This document shows, piece by piece, positions 41,752-51,944 of a stretch of 64,000 nt of DNA. The notes under the pieces were generated by a model. It did not search any database, was not told the origin of the DNA, and saw only the letters and a list, made by a program, of their open reading frames with translations. Position numbers and translations under genes: made by a program. The DNA lies in contig WPIO01000040.1 of assembly GCA_009760855.2 (NCBI GenBank), positions 954,501 through 1,018,500 on the forward strand. The letters run 5' to 3'. Origin of the DNA: Cristatella mucedo. Taxonomy: Eukaryota; Bryozoa; Phylactolaemata; Cristatellidae. Numbering within the stretch: position 1 is the first letter of the stretch; every line of letters begins with the position of its first letter.

Positions 41752-43358
41752 GGGTGTTATGCAGGAGAGTTTTGTATAGCACACTCACAGCCTAAGCGGC
41801 TTTTGGTACGCATTCGGTAGCCAACAGACTTCGTCTCACGCAACAAAGAGAAAGTGGTTAGCAAAGCAGAGTCAGGAGAGCAGTTGACGTATTGAGTAGC
41901 GTGGAAGTAGCAGCTCAGGACTGCTGAAAAGGATGAGCCATAGTCGGCAGCAGGAGAGTAGTTGTTGTTGCGTAAGAATTGCGGAAGCGAGTTCCACAGT
42001 CTAGGACCTGCAGAGCTCAAGCTTCGGTCGCCAATGGTCTTTGAGCGGAGGAATGGAACAGCTAATTTATTGTCCACACAGTACCCGAGGGCGCGAACAG
42101 GCTGAAACTGTTGCAGCAGTTCAGCTAGGTACAAAGGAGCCAAGCCGTGGCCGGCCCTGTGGGTCAGCGTAAGAACTTTGCTCTGTATCCTTTGCTCAAC
42201 CGGCAACCATCCTAGCTCTTTCAGCAAAGGTGACACGTGCTCAAACCGCTGGGACTTGAAGACCAGCCTTGCAGCCATTTTCATAGTCTGCTGCAGTGGC
42301 ATAATAGCTTTCTTTGGCAGCCCAGGGAATTACAATAATCAAGCCGAGACAGAACTAAAGAGCTAGTTAAATTTTTTACAAGCCACTGTGGGAGACAGCT
42401 TCTAATCTTGGATAGGAATAGGATGTGATGGCTAGCTGTAGAAGCAGTCTTCTGAATGAAGCTTTGAAAATTGAGGCAGCTGTCGAACACGACGCCTAAA
42501 TCTCGAGCACGTGGTGATGGACGCACAACAGCATCACCTATAAGAACAGCAAAGCCTTTTAATCCAGCCACACGCTTAGGGTGTCCTATGAGCAGCAGTT
42601 CGGTTTTATCGTCATTTAGTTTCAAGAAATTTTCCGACATCCAGGATCGAATGGCGGCTAGCCAAGCATTCAGTTTATCAGTTGGTGTAGCAGATTCCGA
42701 CGGTTTGAATGACAAATGCAGCTGAGTAGCGTCAGCATAAAGGTGATATCCTATTCCATGGGCCTTAATCACTTTTCCCAGAGGTTGTGTATAAATGGCG
42801 AATAGCAAGGAACCGAGGATGAACTCTAGAGGGACTCCACAGGTGACCCGTCTCGTGGGTGCGACCGGACCCACACGACACGGATTGAACACGATCAGAC
42901 GAGTACGATTTAAACCACGCCAGTGCCTCATCTGCCAGACCGATCGTTGTTCTCAATCGTTCAAGTAGGATATTATGATCAATGGTGTCGAAGGCAGCAG
43001 ACTGATCTAGCAGCGCTAGGGCGGTGACATTCCCATCGTCGTTGCCATGCAGAATGTCATTGTCTACACGGAGGAGAGCAATTTCAGTGTAGAACTGCCT
43101 CGATTGAAATGTTTCTGACATTTCATCCTTTTCAATGTATGCTGCCAGCTGCATGGCGACAATTTTTTCAAGAATCTTTGACGAGAAAGGAAGAAGGGAA
43201 ACTGAGCGATAGTTTGCAAGGACCTCTGTATACAATCCAGGCTTTTTTAAGTATCGGCCTAACGATTGCCGATTTGAAGGACTTGGGTACGATCCCCCTT
43301 TTTCCAAAGAAGCATGAAAAATTTCGGTTATAGCAGGGCTAAGTAGGTCTGCCAGCGA
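41752..43358 (-). mobile_element. L2-B LINE, 5'-truncated
   Basis: The 3' end (TAACACCCACAT in element orientation) lies at 41752 and the 5' end inside the region before the reverse transcriptase at about 43358 (SLADLLSPAITEIFHASL on the minus strand). The 5' edge meets the end of UBA4, the 3' edge meets duplicated unit copy 2. Confidence 0.88.
41757..43349 (-). pseudogene. L2-B reverse transcriptase, broken
   Basis: Three overlapping frames carry successive parts of one L2-clade protein, so there are at least two frameshifts. Frame 43307-42765 holds NYRSVSLLPFSSKILEK, LLDQSAAFDTIDHNILL. Frame 42931-42281 holds the remains of the PQG block (GVPLEFILGSLLFAIYTQPL), GYHLYADATQLHL and the thumb region. 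Frame 42302-41757 holds the C-terminus (LYLAELLQQFQPVRALGYCV). The active site reads YADA instead of YADD, and the PQGS block reads PLEF, so the enzyme is dead. The protein differs widely from L2-A, so this is a separate family. Confidence 0.85.
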
Positions 43359-43361
43359 ATA

Positions 43362-43759
43362 CTACAGAGATGATGCTGCAGGCTCTTCAGGAGGTTGATT
43401 TCGCAAGAGCGAGCGCATTGCAACGGCCGCTCTCTCCGCCTTCGCGGACGTCGCTCCGGAGTGCGGCGGAGCCTCTACGCGTCGGCCCTCGACCCTTGTA
43501 AGAGGCAGCGGAGAGTGGGGCGGGCGGCTCGTGCGCAGCCGCCGAGATGATCGACTTCTGAAGCTCTCTGAAGACTCGCAGCCGTCGGCGCGCGTCGCAG
43601 CCCAAGCGGAGAGACTAGGCGCCTCCCTCGCCGCGTCACCGCCGCAGCTGCGCGCGAACGTCGATGGACTGGTCGCCTCCTCGTGTGCGCGCGCACGCAC
43701 GTGGCCGCCGAGGAGACGCGACGGAGCGGGTACGAGCTGCGAGTAGGCTAGCTGCAGGT

Positions 43760-43794
<35 letters not shown>

Positions 43795-43922
43795 TCGTAG
43801 TCACGGCGTAGGAGCCCTTCGATCAGACGCCGCTCGACGTCGCGTTCCCATCCGAGGTCCAGCAGGATGCTCGTCATCGGCCGGTCCATCCGGGCACGAA
43901 CCTCGCGGCTATCCGCGGCCAT
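43362..43922 (-). CDS. UBA4: UBA-like protein with poly-Ala expansion
   Basis: The 186-residue frame starts at ATG 43922 with MAADSREVRARMDRP. The UBA-like helices one and two are present (MTSILLDLGW, RDVERRLIEGLL), with LGW at the loop. Helix three, DFESA..MMAAY in the siblings, reads DYE, eleven Ala, then DLQLAY: a GCG (plus strand CGC) repeat lies inside the domain. The long Arg/Ser/Ala-rich tail has no family match and ends ASSL at 43362, next to the L2-B 5' edge, so the natural C-terminus may have been replaced. The start region is a 20-base tandem duplication (ATG at 43942 and 43922), so an out-of-frame ATG precedes the real one. It is more diverged than UBA1, 2, 3 and 5 and may be decaying. 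Confidence 0.5.
43757..43797. repeat. (GCC)n tract inside UBA4
   Basis: Eleven to thirteen pure trinucleotide units, coding for poly-Ala in the UBA4 frame. Confidence 0.9.
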
Positions 43923-43929
43923 CTACGGC

Positions 43930-43998
43930 TATCCGCGGCCATCTTCGTGAGCGGCGAACGAAAGAACGAGAACGGAGAAACGAAAGAAAGAGCGAAAC
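43930..43998 (-). promoter_or_regulatory. Pyrimidine tract and acceptor before UBA4
   Basis: On the minus strand about 40 bases of CT-rich sequence (TTTCTTTCGTTTCTCCG, CTCGTTCTTTCG) precede CACGAAG and, after the duplicated start segment, CCGTAG at 43923. Either AG could serve. It matches the layout before the other family members. Confidence 0.4.
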
Positions 43999-43999
43999 T

Positions 44000-45110
44000 T
44001 CCGCTTCCGCCGCCGCCGCCAAACGCGGTCCGTCGCGCAGCAGCGGAGCGCGTCGGCGGCGCGGGGGAGCTGGCTCCAGCGCGAACCGAGGCCGAAGAGA
44101 CGCGCCCGCGCGGGTCCCCGCACGCGGCGGCGGCGGCGGCGTCTCGCGGTTCTTGCTCGCCGCCGCCGCCGCTGCAGCCTCCTCGGCGGCACGCTACCGC
44201 CGATAGACGTTCGCTTTGACGAATCGGCAGAAATCATCCGAATCGCAGCCGCAGCTGCTGGCACCGCGAACGAGCGCGCGTTCGCTCGCCCGCCTTTGCC
44301 TCGGCCTTGCGCCGGCCTTGCGGCGCGCGCGCTCGGCGTGGCCACCGGCTCGCTGTGTGACGCTGTACGACCGGGTCTCCGAGCTGGGCCTGAGGTACAA
44401 GTTCCTGCGTCCGCGAGCCGCCGCTAGGTGGACGGACCGACTGACAAGTAAACAGCGGCTCCCCAAGCACGCGCGCGCCCCGCCCCGCCGTCCGGCTCCC
44501 CCCTCCACGCGGCCGGGCGTCCCGGCGGCGCAGGGAAGGAGCGAGGCGGCGTAATTCTACTTAAGTACCAACGCGCAATTCTAGAATTGGATTTCGCGCG
44601 ACGGGTCCTGACAAGCAGCCGACTATTTGAGTCGCTCAGAAGAACCGCGCCGCTGCTCGCGGCGTGGCGCCGCCTTCAAGAAGCTTCGGAAAAGCTTCCT
44701 TTGTCGAAGCCCGCTCGACACTGTGGTTTTAAAGGACGGAGCGCCGCAACGCCGCCGTCGCGCGGCGAGCTCGCGCGCAGTCGGCGAGCACGCACGCGCG
44801 GCCGGCCAGTCGTGTCGCACTCGGCACCCCAGCTCGCCGCCGCCCAGCCGCCGCCGCGGCGCTCATCGGACGAGCTCATCCGTCCCGCGTTCTTGTGCGC
44901 GCTCGCGCGATGTGCGCTTCTCTGCGTCGGCGAGCGAGTATACGATGTAACGACGGACGCTGCCGATTAGCCCGCCGCTAACCGGAGCCCCTGAGTGCTT
45001 GTTATGTCCTCTTGCACGCTGGCATAAGCGTACGATACTTGTGCGCTTGTGCAAGCTCGTCTAAGCAGGACACATTGCATGTCTTTAAGCCTTGGGGATT
45101 GCGCCTGTTG
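44000..45110. other. GC-rich region, no recognised gene
   Basis: CpG-rich sequence upstream of UBA4 with many overlapping open frames and no domain. It may hold the UBA4 promoter and 5' exon. Confidence 0.4.
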
Positions 45111-45111
45111 C

Positions 45112-45180
45112 TGCTATTGGCAAAGCGCCTGGATAGAGATTCGGTTCTCTTGGGGCGCTATCCAAACAAATTATTATTAG
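45112..45180 (+). mobile_element. L2-like 3' tail fragment
   Basis: GGCAAAGCGCCTGGATAGAG, TTCTCTTGGGGCGCTATCC and AAATTATTATTAG form the L2-type hairpin and tail. The form with CTTGGGGCGCTA is the one seen in SINEs here (45830), so this may be a SINE remnant. Confidence 0.6.
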
Positions 45181-45187
45181 CGTGCCT

Positions 45188-45193
45188 GCTCGC

Positions 45194-45225
<32 letters not shown>

Positions 45226-45226
45226 G
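45188..45226. repeat. (CG)n(TG)n microsatellite
   Basis: About nine CG units then eight TG units: alternating purine-pyrimidine sequence with Z-DNA potential. Confidence 0.9.
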
Positions 45227-45459
45227 AGCGTGGGTTTCGCGTGTGCTCAGGCACCTCCACGCGTTCGCGCCCGCGTGCGCTCCTGCGTGCATGTAAAGGG
45301 GCCGGTCCTGGATGAAAGTGGCAGTGTGCTGTCGACTATTTTGAGTGCATCGCATTCCCGCACTTATTCAAAGCTATTTAAATCGGCACTGCAAAAAATT
45401 TCCCGTTCGCGTGTCGCTGGGTTTCACGGCAGCGACACGCGCTGTCGCAAGGCGTAGTG

Positions 45460-45610
45460 GCAATAATAATAGTAATAATAATAACAATAATAATAAATTC
45501 CATATAGCGCCCTTGGAGAACTCAATCCCTTTCTATGCACTTTACATTCGCTGCAAAGGAAGCACGCTCTAATGGTTACAGTGGTAGCATCCTCAACGAC
45601 TACGAGCATA
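45460..45610 (-). mobile_element. L2-A LINE 3' tail fragment
   Basis: Imperfect (AAT)n, then ATAGCGCCCTTGGAGAACTC and TTTCTATGCACTTTAC, then the 3' UTR start (AGGAAGCACGCTCTAATGG), reversed. Confidence 0.75.
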
Positions 45611-45814
45611 GCATCGCTAGAAACGGCTAGAAGCTAGCCCTAAACGATGGCGCCAACACCTGCCGGTCATGACCTCCAGACATGTGCCGCTGCTGAATCC
45701 TATTTAGCTCGAATATATAGGGAGCGATCTTCCGCCGACGCGTCGATCGCGTTAATTATAGGACGGCTTTGCGGCAGGTTTAAGTCCAGGCCGTTGTGGT
45801 GTCTGGACGAGGGA

Positions 45815-45962
45815 TATAATTCATTTATATAGCGCCCCAAGAGAACTTAATCTCTATTTAGGCGCTTCACATGTGCCTCGGGGCTCGAGTCCACGACCTC
45901 AGTCAGACCGCGATCGGGGCGAGCACCTTGACCGCTAGACCAAACCAGCTCACGCGATCCTC
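45815..45962 (-). mobile_element. tRNA-derived SINE with L2-type tail
   Basis: On the minus strand a head GAGCTGGTTTGGTCTAGCGG with box A, and box B GGTCGTGGACTCGAGCCCC, is joined to a tail GTGAAGCGCCTAAATAGAG, TTCTCTTGGGGCGCTATATA. The tail reproduces the L2-A 3' hairpin. This is the best-preserved head-plus-tail copy in the window. Confidence 0.75.
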
Positions 45963-45964
45963 CC

Positions 45965-46128
45965 TTCAGCAGTCCGAACGATGCCGCTTCCGGAGTCCGA
46001 ATGACCCCCCCCCGTCGCAGTTTGAATGATCCCCCCATTCGCAGTCTGAATGATGCCCCCTTACGCCGTCCGAATGATCTCCCTTCCGAAGTCTGAACGA
46101 TGCCCCCTTCAGCATTCTGAAAATGTGG
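45965..46128. repeat. ~24-bp minisatellite
   Basis: Six or seven imperfect units of the form GTCTGAATGATGCCCCCTT. On the minus strand the unit length of eight codons keeps one frame open, giving repeats such as GGSFKLRR and GASFRLRM. Likely coincidental, but the frame is unbroken over the array. Confidence 0.8.
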
Positions 46129-46129
46129 T

Positions 46130-46700
46130 CCCGTCCGTACACAGCACCTTGGCAAGCACACCACCGCTACGAGCGGCCGAGACAAAGAGAGTAAGACAAA
46201 GGGGGAGCGGCGATTCAAATGGCGCCGAGCTTGAAATGGCGCCGGTTACCGTACAAAGGGTTCGTCGGTCGCGAAGCCGATCGGTATCGCAAGGCGGCGA
46301 GCGGGCGTGCAGGCGTTTGCGGCACCAATCAATCGTCCAGGGGCCAATCGCCCACGATGTAACAATTTTCCCAGGCCGCCCTGCGGGATCGCGTGACTAA
46401 CCCACTATCAATCAGTCGCTCGCGGCTACCCGCGGCACCTTTGACTCGTGGGTATTCCCCGGCCATCATAGGCGCGGTCATTGCGTCTGGGGAAAACCGA
46501 GCTCGCGGCCCGACTAAGCTCCCGAGCGAGTCAACGGCCGCGAGACGCCAGCTCACCGGAAAACCCAGACGCAGCGGCGGTGGTGGTGATTCTTATCGCG
46601 GAGGCGAGCGGCGCTCAATAGCGACCGCCGGCCACCGGAGCGGGAGATGGAGAGTGCCAACTATCGACGGCGTGCGAGCGCTAGTGCCATGCACTCGACC
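46130..46700. other. No recognised gene
   Basis: GC-rich unique-looking sequence without recognisable domains. Confidence 0.4.
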
Positions 46701-46704
46701 TTCA

Positions 46705-47722
46705 GAATTCTCTCAACTCCCTTGCTGCATGCATTGATGACATTCGCACATGGATGGCTAAAACTTTCTTAAATTGAATGATGATAAAAACTAACTTACT
46801 AGTTATTGGCAAACCAAGTGTGATTCAGAAATTGGAAAGGCTGACGCACAAAACAGGCTCTGCCAGCACAGCTACTGTTGAGTCTGCACGAAATCTAGGT
46901 CTCGTGTTCCAGAATGACCTTTCGTTAAACGACCACATCGGCTCCACAGTCAAATCTGCCTACTTTCAGCTGCATAACATGGCTAAAATTCGGGCTTGTT
47001 TGGACAGGAATACCACTATTAAATTGGTCCGTGCATTTGCGACATTCGTCTTGACTTCTGTAACTCACTGCTTGCTGGTCTACCGACCTGAGCAATCAGG
47101 CGCTTACAGCTAGTGCAAAACTGTGCAGGTAGGCTTGTCGGTCGTGAGCGTCACCGTTGCCGCATCACAAACACTTCTCCCCGACCTGCACTGGCTACCA
47201 GTCAAGTAACGCGTCGACTTCAAGGTTCTGTCACTCACTGTAAGGTCCCTTCATTCTTTGGCTCCAGCGTATCTATCAGATCTACTCCCCATCAAGCTAC
47301 GCATCGTAGATTTTCGGAATGTAATCATTTACATCTACCTCGTACAAACAACAGATCCTTTGGAGAGCGTCCCTTTAGTTCGTGTGCTCCCAGAACTTGG
47401 AACTCACTTACGACTTCCGTCACGACATTATCTGACTTGACCACATTTAAAAAGAAACTAAAAACGCATCTATTTATTACAGCACTTAGTGGCGCCATGT
47501 GACTCGTCTTTCATGTGGTTATGCGTGCTGACCTTGTGTGTGCTGCCACTAACCATATTTGCAGGCTGACTCAGTGCATGCCTCCCCTAACTATGTTATG
47601 ATTGTTGTCAGTGAGCATGCTACCACTAACCATTCGGTCGAGCTTCCTTGGCAGCAAGTGCAAAGTGCCTAGAAAGAGATCGAGTTATTTATATCAAAGT
47701 GACTTTTATTGTTACGATTATT
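46705..47722 (+). mobile_element. L2-A LINE, 5'-truncated
   Basis: Starts after the YADD block (AATTCTCTCAACTCCCTTGC) and runs to the 3' UTR and a disturbed hairpin (GTGCCTAGAAAGAGATCGAG, TTATTTATATCAAAGTG). The coding frame is broken repeatedly. The pieces 46778-47113 and 47113-47502 still read as L2 protein (for example LGLVFQNDLSLNDHIGSTVK). Confidence 0.88.
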
Positions 47723-47831
47723 ATTTGCTCTGAGCCTCAGCCCGCCGCCATGCGTCGCTTTAGTGATCATAAAGTCGGACTGTCCTTTACAGTTTCTCCT
47801 GATCTGAGCTGCTGCTGCTGCTGGGTATGTT

Positions 47832-48003
<172 letters not shown>

Positions 48004-48004
48004 C

Positions 48005-48734
48005 TAAAGGCGTCTGCAGCAACACCACCTGAGTAACAAACCCACCGCGTGCAGGCAAACCCGACCGGGCACTGCAACCGTGGAGGAGGCGGAGACGGCG
48101 GGTGGCGGGTCAAGGGACCCCGACCTTATTCAGAATGACAGGGGTGGGACCGGACAGTCCGACGAATTACCGTAATCGACAGCTATCCACTCTAATTAAG
48201 AAAATATTTCCAGAATCGGCAAAGCGAAGCTAAATATTCAGAACGTCGTACTGTGCGGTCGTTATAACATATCCAGCCAACTGCAAGTTATTGGGCTAGC
48301 GAGTTCTCCTGGAAATGAACTCCAAAGATGCTGCTATGACTACCAAGATCCGAAGCCCTTCACTAGAATCCACTGCGAATCCACAAGAAGTCGGTTGCGC
48401 AAAGCTCTACTTTGGATTTCAAATTAAGCTTGACTATTTTTTTAAGCGTACCCACGAAACTTTGCGTCATCACGCGTTCTCGCGAAATCCACTTCACCAT
48501 TCGACTGCAGCGCCCCGGCGTCGGATTGCGGTCGATTGGCCTGGGTCGTTGCAGTCGATTGAAACGCGCGGCATGAGAACGCGCGCGCGCGCGTGCAACG
48601 GCGCGAGAAATTTCCTAGGTACATTGCAACGACCGCTCAATGCTATAATGCTCACTCTGAAGGTGAGAATCGCACGGCCGATGCTATTGCCAAAATATGA
48701 ATTACTTTTTCTTTTATTTAAAATGATTTCATTT

Positions 48735-48735
<1 letters not shown>
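48005..48735. other. No recognised gene
   Basis: A frame from ATG 48315 runs 306 codons, but its second half crosses the (CT)n tract and GC-rich DNA. No domain is visible. Confidence 0.35.

Positions 48736-48737
<2 letters not shown>

Positions 48738-48776
<39 letters not shown>
48738..48776. repeat. (CT)n microsatellite
   Basis: About 19 CT units. Confidence 0.95.
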
Positions 48777-48778
<2 letters not shown>

Positions 48779-48779
48779 G

Positions 48780-49670
48780 AAACGCGGCAGCAGGCGAAGC
48801 CTGCCTGCGCGGGTCGCTCACGTCGCTCGGCGCCAGTCGAGTCGAGGCAGAGTTCGCGACCGACCGCCGAGCTCGACCGCTCGAGCGCCTTCAAGATGGC
48901 GACCAGTTACTGGACCCGCCCCCCGCCCCCCTGGAAACGCTGTGGCTCACGCCAAGCTGCGCACCGCTTCAGCATCCCCCCTCCGTTCACCCCATTCTCC
49001 CCACCCTTCCAGTCTCTCTCCTTCGACTCCTTCGTCTCCAGCAACAGGCGCGTTGCGGGGAAGTCCGTGCGAGCGCTCGTCCCTCGCGATTGTCCGCCGC
49101 CTTCGGCGCACTTCCGCCAAGCATCTGCTCCGCGACGTCGGACGCGGTGTCTCGGACTGCACTGGAGGCGAGCGGCGGCGGCGGCGGCAGCAGCAGCAGA
49201 GACGAGGCAAGCTTGGCGCATTCTTTACACGCTAGAATGTACGCGTCGCGAATAGCACCCGCCACCCACCCACCCACCCCCACAACCGTCTGCGGTCGGT
49301 CGAATGATTTAGCTCACTATTGAGAGAGCGGCGCGCTTCGCGAGCCAGCGAGCGTGCGAAACAGACTCTCGCAACCGGAAAATCCAGACAATCGGCGCCG
49401 GCGCGCGCACTCCCGGGTGGATTCGCTCCCGCGTTCACAGCCAGACGCGCTCAGAAGGAACGCGCGCACGCACTCCCGGACTTGTCAGGTTCTCGAAGCT
49501 TCTGCCGCACGTCCCGCGCTCGCGCAGGTCTACGAAAAAAAAAGTAAAAATTGGATTCGCTCTCTCTCTCTCTCTCTCTGTCGAGCCTCTCCGACGATCG
49601 ATCTGAGGCCAATTTGAGTCCGCATTTGAAGTCGGCTCCTCGGCTCTCAGAGTGTCGGCTCGCCGATAGG
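48780..49670. other. GC-rich region, no recognised gene
   Basis: CpG-rich, with CCCA repeats near 49262-49282 and a short CT tract at 49560. No gene is supported. Confidence 0.4.
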
Positions 49671-49673
49671 CTG

Positions 49674-49748
49674 GGCAGCGCCAGCGCTCACTGAGCGAAC
49701 GCTGGCGCTGCCACGCGGCGCGTCGCCGTTCGCTCACGGCGAACGGCG
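49674..49748. repeat. Two consecutive perfect hairpins
   Basis: GGCAGCGCCAGCG (49674-49686) pairs exactly with 49700-49712 around a 13-base loop. CGCCGTTCGC (49724-49733) pairs exactly with 49739-49748 around a 5-base loop. Two strong GC-rich stems within 75 bases suggest a structured RNA or a protein-binding element. No known RNA family was recognised. Confidence 0.85.
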
Positions 49749-49939
49749 GACAAGGTCAGTTAATTAGTGGCGAGACGGGAGAACGAAGCTTGCTCGTCGT
49801 AGTCTGTGTCCGGCAGACGCCTGATGCGGACTGAGCGAGCGACAGCGCTTAAAGTAGACCCGCTGTAAAACGTTCGGGCTCAGCCGGCCACAGACCTGCC
49901 GGCCAATCGTGCAACGCCATTCGTGGTCTAACGAGGATG

Positions 49940-50838
49940 CTAATTATGCGTTTGTCATGGCGCTCTCTCGGAGAACTCAGTCTCTTTCTAGGCTTTACTT
50001 TACATTTGCGGTAAAGAAAGCACGATCGAATGTTTAGCGGTAGCGTGCTCAATAAACAACAAGCTTAACTTGGTTGGAGGTGGATTGCACAGAGTCAGCA
50101 TAAAAATATAGTTGTAGGCAGCATGCACAGTGTCATAAGCGCGCATAAGCACATAAAGGACGAATCACAAAGGATCCACTAAATGCTGCGATAACTAGAT
50201 GCGTTTCTAGTTTCTTTAACTGCGGCCAAGTCAGGGAATGCGACGCAATGTGACGCAAGTCGGAAGTGAGTTCTAGGCTTTGGGAGCATCACAACTAAAG
50301 GTACGATCTCCTGAGGATTAGAGGTTCGTAAGAGGTAGAGGTAAACGATTAGATTCCGAAAAGCAAGTGTTACGTTGCTTAGCCTGGTGGGAGAGTAGAT
50401 CTGATAGGTATACTGGAGCCAAAGAATGGAGTGAGTGAAGTCAGCGACAGAACCTTGAAGCCGATGCGTTGCTTGACTGGGAGCCACTGCAGGTCGGCGA
50501 AGAAGCAGTATGATGTGTAAACTGCTACGCAGTTTACTTAATACTCACAAAAGACAAGCCTAGATGCACAGTTTTGCGCCAGAGGTAAGCGCCCGATTAC
50601 GCAGGCCGGTAGACCCGGACGTAGTGAGTTATAGAAGTCGAGAACGGGATGTCACAAATGCAAAGACCAATTAAGATGTGGTATCCCTGTCTAAATAAGC
50701 CCGCATTTTAGCAATGTTTTGTAGCTGAAAGTAGGCAGACTTGACTGTGGAACTGATGTGGTCGTCCATCGAGAGGTCACTTTGGAACATTACACCTAAA
50801 TTTCGAGCTGATTCAACTGGAGATATGCTGGCAGAAGC
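49940..50838 (-). mobile_element. L2-A LINE 3' fragment
   Basis: Reversed tail-proximal hairpin (CTCGGAGAACTCAGTC, TTTCTAGGC), then the 3' UTR and coding end up to GCTGGCAGAAGC at 50838, where similarity stops abruptly and GC-rich DNA begins. Confidence 0.85.
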
Positions 50839-50839
50839 T

Positions 50840-51300
50840 GGCCTCTCGAGGCCGCACCGCGCAGCCTGCACTGGCTTGGGTTTAGGACTCCGGACACACG
50901 CGGCCTGCCGTGCCCACTGCCGCCGGACGCCGCCGCGCGGCGGGGCCCATAACTTTCGCATGCGCAGTGCTGCAGGCGGCGAACGCTCGGCCACGTACGT
51001 CAGAGACAGCGCGGCGTAGTCAGCAGGGCCGCGGCGACGCGTGCTTCGAGCGAAACTCGAGCCCCGATCATTAGACGCTGCTCGCTGGTGTGTGAACTTA
51101 GGTTTAGCATGCTGGATACCAAAAAAAGAGGCCTTCGTCAGAAACGTGTGCATGGCCATTAGCGATAAACACAGACGAATGCATTTCAAGATTTTCAAAC
51201 CTGAAAGCGAGTTGAGCAAGAGAGAAAGAAAGAAAGAAAAAGAGAGAGAGGGAGAAGAGAAAACGGAACCTTTTTTTCCGCCACCGTCGAGGTCTTCATA
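50840..51300. other. No recognised gene
   Basis: GC-rich, then an A/G-rich stretch at 51215-51262 (AGAAAGAAAGAAAG). Unassigned. Confidence 0.35.
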
Positions 51301-51304
51301 TAGA

Positions 51305-51356
51305 TAAATATCGTCAAGTGCCCTAAGATAACTTAATCTCTATCCAGGCCCTTCGG
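51305..51356 (-). mobile_element. L2-A LINE 3' tail fragment
   Basis: AAGTGCCCTAAGATAACTTA and CTCTATCCAGGCCCTTC: reversed hairpin only. Confidence 0.5.
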
Positions 51357-51476
51357 TGCTCGCTCTTCGCGACCGAGGTCCTGGCTTCGACTCCTGTGCT
51401 GGGAGATCATTAATTGATAACTACAAGCCGTGGTGATAGCCGTTAAGGGTCTTCTGCCTCTATGCAAATATATACA
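51356..51476 (+). mobile_element. tRNA-derived SINE (family A), diverged
   Basis: CTCTTCGCGACCGAGGTCC, box B TGGCTTCGACTCC, then GCCGTGGTGATAGCCGTTAA and CTTCTGCCTCTATGC. The box A end is missing. Confidence 0.6.
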
Positions 51477-51610
51477 GCGGTACATCGGCTTACGAGGTTA
51501 ATTCGTTCCGTGTCAGAGCTCGCATCTCAAATTACTCATAATTCAAATCAATTTTCCCCATTGTAATGAATCGAAATGCCATTAATCCGTTCCGGACCCT
51601 CAAAGTCACT
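51476..51610. mobile_element. Possible DNA-transposon terminal sequence
   Basis: CGGTACATCGGCTTACGAGG, TTAATTCGTTCCG, a run like CTCAAATTACTCATAATTCA, CCCATTGTAATGAATCG and TTAATCCGTTCCGGACC resemble a terminal sequence widespread in animal DNA transposons and MITEs. I recall this form from several animals but cannot fix the superfamily. No transposase was seen. Confidence 0.35.
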
Positions 51611-51611
51611 G

Positions 51612-51940
51612 CGTTTTTGTCACGTGCTTTTAAATTGAAAAATGTACTCATAAATAACGAATGTTGTTTTAAAAACAATACAATAGAATGTGTTAAAATA
51701 AACGGTTTTTATTAAGTCAAATGTACAGTAACTTGGAGATCATAGGACTTGAAGTTGCTAATAGAGTTAGAGGAGAAAGATAGATATTGCCGAAATAGAG
51801 CACTCTAAGTACTTGGCCGTTCCTGCCCTAGTCGGATTTAACACCGGAGTCAGCCGATCTTGTGCGTCCAAGAACCACGATGGCTCGCTCGAGTCTGTCC
51901 GGTAGCCAACAGGCCCTCGCTTGGAGTTACACCCTGCTCG
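51612..51940. other. No recognised gene
   Basis: AT-rich then mixed unique-looking sequence. Confidence 0.35.
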
Positions 51941-51944
51941 TAGG

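Noticed and set aside
48315-49235. 306-codon plus-strand frame
   Set aside because: It begins with a real ATG, but half of it is a (CT)n tract and GC-rich filler, with no family likeness.
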